DNA from: Methanomassiliicoccales archaeon
Lineage (GTDB): Archaea > Thermoplasmatota > Thermoplasmata > Methanomassiliicoccales > UBA472
Assembly: GCA_025457905.1 (NCBI GenBank)
Contig: JALOTM010000017.1
Location: forward strand, 1-9,565
Direction: 5' to 3'
Length of the DNA stretch: 9,565 nucleotides
The notes below the pieces were generated by a model. It worked only from the letters and a program-made list of their open reading frames with translations. It was not told the origin of the DNA and did no database searches. Every line of letters starts with the position of its first letter. Position 1 is the stretch's first letter. Of this stretch, positions 1 to 5,225 are shown one piece after another. The position numbers were made by a program, and so were the translations under genes.

Positions 1-770
1 GCGCCAGCCATGATGTACTCGACCACGTCCCTCCAGTCCTCAGCGCCACCGACTCCGATCACTGGAATGTCCAGGGCGGCATGGAGGTCGTAGACGCAGC
101 GGACCCCCACGGGCTTGACCGCGGGCCCTGACAGGCCGCCGCCCCGGTTGCTCAGCACTGGCCTCCGGGCCTCGATGCTGATGCACATGGCCCTCAATGT
201 ATTGATGGCGACCACCCCGTCGCCATGGGCCTCCTGGACGGCTAGCGCCACCTCCACCAGGCGGTGGGTGTTGGGGGTGAGCTTGGCGAAGACCGGGATA
301 CTGACGGCGGACTTGACCTCGCTTACTATGGCGCGCACCGCCTCAGGGTCCACGCCCACCTCCATGCCGTATCCCTTGGCATGGGGGCAGCTGAGGTTCA
401 GCTCGACGGCCGAGGCCCCGTAGGACTGCATCTTAGCGGCCAGCGCGGCGAACTCCCGCGGTGAGGAGGCGAAGATGCTGCCCACGATCGGTGCCGGGCA
501 TCCCCTGGCCGCCATCATCTCGTCAGAGAAAGCCTCTATGCCCGGGTTGGGCAGGCCCATGGCGTTGATGTAGCCGTGCTCCAGCTCCACCAGGGTGGGG
601 TTTTCGTATCCCTTCCTCGGCTCTGAGCCGATGGACTTGGTCACCACAGCCCCAGCCCCGCACCTGGCCATCTCCATCAGGGACTCCCCCGTCTCGTCCA
701 TGACCCCTGAGGCCAGCATGGTGGGGTTCTCCATCTGGAGCGAGGCCATCCTCACCTTCAGCGCGCTCAT
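1..770 (-). CDS. pyrD: Dihydroorotate dehydrogenase, class 1B catalytic subunit (partial, C-terminus beyond window)
   Basis: This FMN enzyme oxidises dihydroorotate to orotate in de novo pyrimidine synthesis, in the cytoplasm. About 256 residues are visible, reading MSALKVRMAS at the start and EYIMAGA at the window edge; family members are about 300 residues, so roughly the last 45 are missing. Visible signatures are the N-terminal barrel start (ENPTMLASGV), the substrate/FMN segment KSIGSEPRKGYENP, the active-site loop ELNLSCPHAKG with the presumed catalytic Cys at about residue 128, and the GGLSGPAVKP segment near 211-220. The Cys base fits class 1 rather than class 2 enzymes, and the sequence around it fits class 1B, whose partner is the PyrK Fe-S flavoprotein; pyrK is not in the window. 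The ATG overlaps the iscU stop in an ATGA, which implies translational coupling. Being last behind iscS-iscU is unusual for a pyrimidine gene. Other FMN barrel dehydrogenases are possible but less likely. Confidence 0.9.
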   Translation of the reverse strand, partial: MSALKVRMASLQMENPTMLASGVMDETGESLMEMARCGAGAVVTKSIGSEPRKGYENPTLVELEHGYINAMGLPNPGIEAFSDEMMAARGCPAPIVGSIFASSPREFAALAAKMQSYGASAVELNLSCPHAKGYGMEVGVDPEAVRAIVSEVKSAVSIPVFAKLTPNTHRLVEVALAVQEAHGDGVVAINTLRAMCISIEARRPVLSNRGGGLSGPAVKPVGVRCVYDLHAALDIPVIGVGGAEDWRDVVEYIMAG

Positions 771-1180
771 CTTCTCATAGGAGGAATTTCGTCCCCGGTA
801 ATGAATCCTCTTCCTCGCCTGCCCAGATAATCGTTGATCGCAGCCCTGAGGGCGTCAGGGGCGATAACGGAGCATCCGATCTTTCCCGGAGGGAGTCCGT
901 CCAAGGCCTCCGAGACATCCTCCTTGGTTAGGCGGATCGCTGCCTCCAGGCTCTTGCCCTTCACCATCTCGGTGAACATGCTGGTGGAGGCGATGGCCGC
1001 CGCGCAGCCGAATACTTGGAAGCTTATGTCGGAGATGACGTCGTCCTTGACCTTGATGTAGAGCACGACCTCGTCACCGTCCACCGTGTTCCCGAACCTT
1101 CCCACGCCGTCCGCGTCCTTCATCTCCCCGACGTTCCGGGGGTTGGCAAAATGCTCCATGACCTTGCGGCCATAGGCCAT
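767..1180 (-). CDS. iscU: IscU/NifU-N-type Fe-S scaffold homologue lacking canonical ligands
   Basis: A 137-residue protein whose full length matches IscU-type scaffolds, on which a cysteine desulfurase assembles [2Fe-2S] clusters. Family features seen are MAYGRKVMEHFANPRNVG at the N-terminus, FGCAAAIASTS around Cys59, VKGKSLEAA, and CSVIAPDALRAAINDY after Cys103. The site that is normally A-C-G-D reads V-D-G-D, so Asp34 (codon GAC) replaces the first ligand Cys. The motif normally written LPPVKIHCS reads LPPGKIGCS, so the ligand His is Gly102 and the chaperone-recognition Val is Gly. Only two of the four usual ligand residues remain. A basic tail (GRRGRGF...PPMRR) extends past the usual end. 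The start is fixed by the TGATG overlap with the iscS stop; a longer in-frame reading upstream merely runs through iscS out of frame. It may still transfer sulfur or bind a cluster in a different way, but that is inference. Confidence 0.88.
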   Translation of the reverse strand: MAYGRKVMEHFANPRNVGEMKDADGVGRFGNTVDGDEVVLYIKVKDDVISDISFQVFGCAAAIASTSMFTEMVKGKSLEAAIRLTKEDVSEALDGLPPGKIGCSVIAPDALRAAINDYLGRRGRGFITGDEIPPMRR

Positions 1181-2352
1181 CAGGCTCCCCCCGACCTTGC
1201 CGCGCGAGGCGCCATGGAGCGCAATCTGGCTACGATCTCGCCGATGGCACCTAGGAAGCGTTCTGCCTCCTCCATGGTGTTGAATTTCGACAGGGACAGC
1301 CGCAAGGACCCCCGGCTGTCCTCGGGCCTCACGCCCAGCGCTTTCAGGACGTGCGAGGTCTCCGCGCTCCTTGTGGAGCAAGCGGAGCCTGTGGAGGTGG
1401 CGAACCCCTTCATGTCCAGGCTCAGCACCAGTGCCTCCCCCTCCACCAGATCGAACCGGAAGTGAGCGTTGTTGCACAACCGCTTGGTACGGTGCCCGTT
1501 GAGGAAGCACCCCTCCAGGCTGGATAGCGTGCCGTCTATCAGACGGTCCCGGATGGCTACCATCCTGGCCACACTGTCCTCCATCTCGGACACACCGATC
1601 TTGATGGCCTTGCCCAGGCCGACGATCCCCGGGACGTTCTCCGTCGATGACCTGAGTCCTCGCTCCTGCCCGCCGCCATAGACCACAGGTCTCAGCTTGA
1701 CCCCTTTGCGCACACAAAGGGCGCCCACGCCCTTGGGCCCATGGAACTTGTGCGCGGAGATGGAGATGAGGTCGATGTTGTCCGATGCGATGTCGACGGG
1801 GAGCTTGGCGATGGACTGGACCGCGTCGGTGTGGAAGAGGGACCCTCCCTCATGGGCTATGGCTCCCAGCTCCCTGATGGGTTGGATGGTACCAACCTCG
1901 TTGTTAGCGGCCATGACCGATACCAGGATCGTCTCTTTGGTCATCGCCCGCTTGAGGTCCTCGGGGTCCACCAGGCCCTGTCCATCCACGGGAAGGTAGG
2001 TGACCCGGAAGCCTTGCGAGCCCATGAAATGGCAGGTGTGCAGCACGGCATGGTGCTCGAAGGCGGTGGTGATTATGTGCCTCCCCTTTGCGATGTTGGC
2101 GAAGGCCGCACCCTGGATGGCCAGGTTGTCCGACTCCGTCCCCCCCGAGGTGAACACCACCTCCCTTGTCGTGGCGCCCAATGCCTTGGCCGTCCTCTCC
2201 CTGGCCAGTTCAATGGCGTCATAAGCCTCCCTCCCGAAGGAGTGCATGCTCGAGGCGTTGCCATAGCGTTGGTCGAAGTAGGGTAGCATCTCCTCCATCA
2301 CCCTCCTGTCCATTCGAGTGGTGGCGCTGTTGTCGAAGTACGTCCTTTCCAT
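1180..2352 (-). CDS. iscS: Cysteine desulfurase, IscS/NifS family
   Basis: A PLP enzyme that converts cysteine to alanine and holds the released sulfur as a persulfide for Fe-S assembly or tRNA thiolation. The 390-residue length is usual for the family. The N-terminus YFDNSATTRMD is typical. GGTESDNLAIQ (about 70-80) binds the cofactor phosphate, EHHAVL at 99-104 carries the stacking His, HTDAVQS at 174-180 the PLP-pyridine Asp, and SAHKFHGPKG at 199-208 the Schiff-base Lys202. The mobile loop TGSACSTRSAE holds catalytic Cys325. All key residues are therefore present, unlike in the downstream scaffold. It is the first gene of a coupled run with iscU (TGATG overlap) and pyrD. A GAGG Shine-Dalgarno-like sequence sits eight bases before the ATG. 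The Ala/Gly-rich tail (MAPRAARSGGA) is probably disordered. Confidence 0.95.
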   Translation of the reverse strand: MERTYFDNSATTRMDRRVMEEMLPYFDQRYGNASSMHSFGREAYDAIELARERTAKALGATTREVVFTSGGTESDNLAIQGAAFANIAKGRHIITTAFEHHAVLHTCHFMGSQGFRVTYLPVDGQGLVDPEDLKRAMTKETILVSVMAANNEVGTIQPIRELGAIAHEGGSLFHTDAVQSIAKLPVDIASDNIDLISISAHKFHGPKGVGALCVRKGVKLRPVVYGGGQERGLRSSTENVPGIVGLGKAIKIGVSEMEDSVARMVAIRDRLIDGTLSSLEGCFLNGHRTKRLCNNAHFRFDLVEGEALVLSLDMKGFATSTGSACSTRSAETSHVLKALGVRPEDSRGSLRLSLSKFNTMEEAERFLGAIGEIVARLRSMAPRAARSGGA

Positions 2353-2360
2353 GGCCCTAT

Positions 2361-2396
2361 CCTCTTAACGATTGTAATCCATCTTTTCTTATTTCA
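2361..2396 (-). promoter_or_regulatory. Probable promoter and ribosome binding site of iscS-iscU-pyrD
   Basis: On the minus strand an A/T-rich GAAATAAGAAAAG (2395-2383) stands out in GC-rich surroundings and resembles an archaeal BRE/TATA box. A start of transcription about 27 bases downstream would fall near 2363, just ahead of or within the GAGG at 2364-2361, so the leader would be very short. The TATA match is weak; the position and the A/T content are the main support. Confidence 0.4.
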
Positions 2397-2447
2397 ACCT
2401 GCGCGAGCCCGTCACCTCGTGAAGGGCTATCCTTGTACCTAATCCGC

Positions 2448-2495
2448 GCCAATAAAGATGAAATATGCGCAAGAGGTTGGTTCCAGGTCGAGCAG
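2448..2495 (+). promoter_or_regulatory. Possible promoter of the SufS-type desulfurase gene
   Basis: The A/T-rich stretch AATAAAGATGAAATATGC at 2451-2468 precedes the ATG at 2496 by about 30 bases, the right distance for an archaeal TATA box with a nearly leaderless message. No strong Shine-Dalgarno sequence is seen, only AGGT at 2485-2488. The divergent iscS promoter is about 70 bases away, so one regulator could act on both. The assignment rests on composition and spacing only. Confidence 0.35.
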
Positions 2496-3707
2496 ATGGA
2501 CGTAGCGCGGATCCGTGAGGACTTCCCGGTCTACCATTCGGACGAGGAGGGGCTGGTATACCTCGACAGCGCATGCCAGACCTTCCGGCCACGCCAGGTG
2601 ATGGAGGCCATGGCCCGATACTACGACCTCTACCCAGCATGCGGGGGCCGGAGCGTCCACCGCTTGGCCACCCAGGTCTCCATCGAGGTAGACGAGGCCC
2701 GGGAGAAGGTAGCCCGTTTCTTGGGGGCGTCCGCTCCCGAGGAGATCGTCTTCACGAAGAGCTGCACCGAGGCGCTCAACCTGGTGGCCAAGGGCCTGTC
2801 GCTGAAGAGAGGGGACACGGTCCTCACCACCGACATGGAGCACAACAGCAACCACGTGCCCTGGTTGCAGCTCCAGAGTACTTTGGGACTGCGCCGCCGG
2901 TTCGTGTTCACGCCCGCATCGGGCCTTTTCGACATGGAGGCGTTCAAGCAGGCCATGTCGAGGGACGTCAAGGTCGTGAGCATGGTGCACACCAACAACA
3001 TCACGGGCACCAGCGTCCCCGTCAAGCAAGTGGCGGAAATCGCCCACGATTATGGGGCCATGGTCATCCTCGATGGGGCCCAGGCGGCCCCGCACCAGCG
3101 ACTCAACGTCAAGGACATCGGAGCGGACTTCTACGCCCTGTCCGTGCATAAGATGATGGGCCCCTCCGGCATGGGAGCGCTGTATGGAAGGATGGAACTG
3201 CTCAGGAGCCTCCAGCCCCTCATCGTCGGCGGTGGTGGCGTGAGCTTGACCACCTTGGAAAAGGCGGACCTGCTCCCACCGCCGGAGAGGTTCGAGGCCG
3301 GTCTGCAGAACTATGCGGGCATCATCGGTACCGGGGCGGCCGTGGACTACCTGCTTAGCGTGGGGCTGGACGAGGTGGCGGAGCACGACGCCAGATTGAA
3401 CGCCATCGCCACAGCCAAGTTAGCCGATGTGCCAGGTGTGAGCATACTTGGACCTCCGGAACCGAGGGCGAGAGGGAGCATCCTGTCCTTCAACATCAAG
3501 GGCATGAGCTCACATGATGTGGCGATGATCCTGGACGAGGTGGCCAGGGTCATGATACGCTCAGGCATGCATTGCGTCCACCCTTACTTCGTGGCGAGGG
3601 GGCTGGAGGGATGCGCACGCGCCTCTTTCTACATCTACAACGACGAAATGGACGTGGACACGTTCGCATCCACCGTCTCCAAGGTCGCTTCAAAATTCTC
3701 GATGTAG
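2496..3707 (+). CDS. Cysteine desulfurase / aminotransferase class V, SufS-CsdA branch
   Basis: A 403-residue fold-type I PLP enzyme, predicted to release sulfur from cysteine as a protein persulfide. Visible features are YLDSACQTFRP near 22-32, FTKSCTEALN at 86-95 for the PLP phosphate, MEHNSNHVPW with the stacking His116, ILDGAQAAPH with Asp193, SVHKMMGPSGMG with Schiff-base Lys219, and IRSGMHCVHP with the probable catalytic Cys360. The short region around that Cys and ARASFYIYNDEMDVD near the end fit SufS rather than IscS. The usual LDNAAT opening is replaced by LDSACQT, and a second Cys lies in YPACGGRSVH (about 46-55), near where the cofactor site would be. I chose the ATG at 2496 because it begins directly at the conserved VARIREDFPVY; the open frame extends upstream across iscS without homology. 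No SufBCDU partner is adjacent. The last 73 bases overlap the convergent small-protein gene. Confidence 0.9.
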   Translation: MDVARIREDFPVYHSDEEGLVYLDSACQTFRPRQVMEAMARYYDLYPACGGRSVHRLATQVSIEVDEAREKVARFLGASAPEEIVFTKSCTEALNLVAKGLSLKRGDTVLTTDMEHNSNHVPWLQLQSTLGLRRRFVFTPASGLFDMEAFKQAMSRDVKVVSMVHTNNITGTSVPVKQVAEIAHDYGAMVILDGAQAAPHQRLNVKDIGADFYALSVHKMMGPSGMGALYGRMELLRSLQPLIVGGGGVSLTTLEKADLLPPPERFEAGLQNYAGIIGTGAAVDYLLSVGLDEVAEHDARLNAIATAKLADVPGVSILGPPEPRARGSILSFNIKGMSSHDVAMILDEVARVMIRSGMHCVHPYFVARGLEGCARASFYIYNDEMDVDTFASTVSKVASKFSM

Positions 3708-4120
3708 GCACGGGTGACGAAACCATCGTGATGTCTGGTCCTTGTGACCAGGACGATGCCCCCTGGAAGGACCTCGGCCTGAAGGACCTGCATTGGGCCC
3801 GCCTTGCTGAGCATGAAGAGCGTGATGTCCTCAGGCACCTCCTCCGCCAATCGAGCGAGGCCCCGAACGAGCCATATGCTCCCCTTCTCCAAGCACAACC
3901 GATCGCCTTCACCGCTGAGCAGGGCGTCCGTCCCCAGCCTAATCGATAGCTCATACGGCGCCGACGCCGCGCGTCGCAGCTCATTGGCAAGCTGGGCGAG
4001 CTGGTCGCGGGCCAGCCGCTCCTCGGCCTGTTCCATGGGGGAGGTGAGCAATGGCACGATGATGACTATCAGCACTACAGCGCAAGCCCCCATGACCGTT
4101 CTCGATAGCACGAACTCCAA
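3635..4120 (-). CDS. Small membrane-anchored protein, third gene of pilin-like operon
   Basis: I do not recognise this 161-residue protein. It has one N-terminal hydrophobic helix (about residues 8-26, TVMGACAVVLIVIIVPLL) preceded by a short MEFVLSR, so it is either a signal anchor or a pilin-like N-terminus without the usual Glu. A charged, helical stretch rich in Glu, Arg, Leu and Ala follows (about 29-53) and may form a coiled coil. The rest (about 57-161) looks like a small alpha/beta domain facing outward, with one Cys. It starts three bases after the preceding gene's stop and belongs to the same operon. Its last 24 codons lie antisense to the end of the desulfurase gene. Composition and context suggest an accessory pilin or a surface-complex subunit; that is inference. 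Confidence 0.72.
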   Translation of the reverse strand: MEFVLSRTVMGACAVVLIVIIVPLLTSPMEQAEERLARDQLAQLANELRRAASAPYELSIRLGTDALLSGEGDRLCLEKGSIWLVRGLARLAEEVPEDITLFMLSKAGPMQVLQAEVLPGGIVLVTRTRHHDGFVTRAYIENFEATLETVDANVSTSISSL

Positions 4121-4123
4121 CGT

Positions 4124-4585
4124 TCAGATCACCTCCAATCCGACGACCAGCTCATCACCGAGGTCAAGGCATGCCAACCTCAGGGCCGTGCTGCCCCCGA
4201 TCTCCAGACGCACGCCCTGGCTGGTGACAATCCGGAAGCATGGGTCGCACAATTCCACCGTAGCGGCCACTTCTCCCTTCCACATCACCTCGATTAGCTG
4301 CCCAAAAGGGTCCTCTGGCGCTGCGCCCACCATGATCGAGGCGGGGCACCCGGCGGGGAGGTCGATCTCGACGTTGCGCACGTTCCCAGGCCCACCGATG
4401 AAGGCCGAGGTCGCCGCCCCTCTGATGTCCTCGGCGATCCCGAGGGCGATGGAGAGGTCCTTGGAGTAGGAGAGGTAGCATACCGCCCCGTTCATCGCGG
4501 GAATGGATAGGGCGATCACGAGGGAGGTGATGAGGAGCTTGAGGGGAAGCCCCTCAAGGCCCTGGTTATCCAGCGGCTTCATCAT
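4124..4585 (-). CDS. Secreted pilin-like protein with prepilin-type N-terminus (second gene of operon)
   Basis: A 153-residue protein with N-terminus MMKPLDNQGLEGLPLKLLI followed by a hydrophobic helix to about residue 39. The Glu just ahead of the hydrophobic run and the polar NQG before it fit archaeal class III (prepilin) signal peptides, cut by an EppA or PibD-type peptidase. The same E-G-L-P-L-x-L-L-I motif occurs in the upstream gene. The outer domain contains FIGGPGNVRNVEIDLPAGC (about 62-80), then beta-rich sequence with five cysteines in all (36, 80, 113, 116, 139), including CDPC. The ATG at 4585 overlaps the upstream TGA in a TGATG; an upstream GTG at 4594 would add three residues but lacks that coupling. 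No assembly ATPase or platform protein is in the window. It is probably a minor pilin or a secreted envelope protein; its function is unknown. Confidence 0.78.
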   Translation of the reverse strand: MMKPLDNQGLEGLPLKLLITSLVIALSIPAMNGAVCYLSYSKDLSIALGIAEDIRGAATSAFIGGPGNVRNVEIDLPAGCPASIMVGAAPEDPFGQLIEVMWKGEVAATVELCDPCFRIVTSQGVRLEIGGSTALRLACLDLGDELVVGLEVI

Positions 4586-5064
4586 CAAACACACACCACT
4601 GGCACCATAATACTCTTGCTGGCCGAGATGCCGCTCTTAGCCACGGTGATGGTGACGAACCCCACCGAGCTCCCGTATCGGAGGGCGCTTAAATCCTCGA
4701 AGACCGCCTTGCCGTCCTCACCGGTCAGCGCATGCGGGGTCTGGCCATCCGGTCCCTTGAAGCCGCAGCCCTCCAGCACCACAGAGGCGCCAGCGATGGG
4801 ATCGCCCTCCTGATCGAGCACAGTGACGACCATGTCCAGACCATCGGCAGTGTGAATCCCGTCCCCGTCGTCGTCCACCAGGACGAACTCGTCCTCAGAG
4901 GAGTGCACCGTCGCAATGGCCTCCGGGGCCTCGAGGCCTCCCATCCATCCCAGGATCACCGCCGACCCTATCCCCGCCACGAGGACCATGATTAGCAGCT
5001 GCAGGGGCAGCCCTTCTATTCCGCCTTGCCTATCATTCCTCAATCCCTTGCCCATCATCTTCAT
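4585..5064 (-). CDS. Pilin-like secreted protein with Ig-like domain (first gene of operon)
   Basis: A 159-residue protein. After a basic MKMMGKGLRNDR comes QGGIEGLPLQLLI and a hydrophobic helix to about residue 40. Q at +1, G at +3 and E at +5 before the helix match the archaeal QxSxE-type class III signal, with predicted cleavage after Arg12. The exposed part has an acidic DDDGDG loop at 64-69, a likely calcium site. It then has an Ig/transthyretin-like beta domain (about 76-155) with D-x-E-G-D-P-I-A-G-A-S-V and T-G-E-D-G-K-A-V-F, as found in surface adhesins. It contains Cys100 and Cys158, which could form a disulfide. I chose the ATG at 5064 because it lies about 28 bases after a TATA-like box; a TTG at 5097 would lengthen the protein but falls inside that box. 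It heads the three-gene operon. A role in pili or adhesion is inferred. Confidence 0.78.
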   Translation of the reverse strand: MKMMGKGLRNDRQGGIEGLPLQLLIMVLVAGIGSAVILGWMGGLEAPEAIATVHSSEDEFVLVDDDGDGIHTADGLDMVVTVLDQEGDPIAGASVVLEGCGFKGPDGQTPHALTGEDGKAVFEDLSALRYGSSVGFVTITVAKSGISASKSIMVPVVCV

Positions 5065-5089
5065 GAACGAGGAAGCGCCCAGGGATGGA

Positions 5090-5100
5090 CTTATCAAAGG
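5090..5100 (-). promoter_or_regulatory. TATA-like box of the pilin-like operon
   Basis: On the minus strand CCTTTGATAAG has an archaeal TATA-like core (TTTGATAAG, 5098-5090). A start about 27 bases downstream would fall near 5067, nearly on the ATG at 5064, so the message would be leaderless. This decides the start of the first pilin-like gene. Confidence 0.5.
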
Positions 5101-5140
5101 CGACTACAATCAGGCTTCGGCCGGCAGGAAGGTGCGTTCA

Positions 5141-5225
5141 GCAAAACCTTTAAGGCCGGTGGCCCGATACCGAGTGAAATCCTGCCATGCCACGGCATGC
5201 CATGTAGCCAGGAGAGGGATATCTA
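5141..5225 (+). promoter_or_regulatory. Promoter and leader of pycA with inverted repeat and Shine-Dalgarno sequence
   Basis: GCAAAACC then TTTAAGG (5141-5155) resembles a BRE plus TATA box, predicting a transcript start near 5178. The leader then contains CATGCC-AC-GGCATG (5186-5199), a perfect inverted repeat with six-base arms, and the direct repeat TGCCATG at 5183-5189 and 5198-5204. GGAGAGGG (5211-5218) is the ribosome binding site for the GTG at 5226. The repeat lies just after the predicted start, where a bound repressor or a small hairpin would act. Confidence 0.5.

Noticed and set aside
1181..1717. Upstream extension of iscU in its frame to 1717
   Set aside because: The extra 179 residues are a frameshifted reading of iscS; IscU homology begins exactly at the ATG at 1180, which overlaps the iscS stop.
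1741..2286. Open frame of 181 codons on the plus strand inside iscS
   Set aside because: It is antisense to intact IscS motifs and has no recognisable sequence of its own.
2166..2495. Upstream extension of the SufS-type gene
   Set aside because: It runs antisense to the start of iscS with Ser/Pro/Arg-rich low-complexity sequence; homology starts at 2496.
2439..3386. Long open frame of 315 codons on the minus strand within the desulfurase gene
   Set aside because: It lies antisense to a clear PLP enzyme, has no family motifs, and is His/Gly/Arg/Val-rich as expected for a shadow frame in GC-rich DNA.
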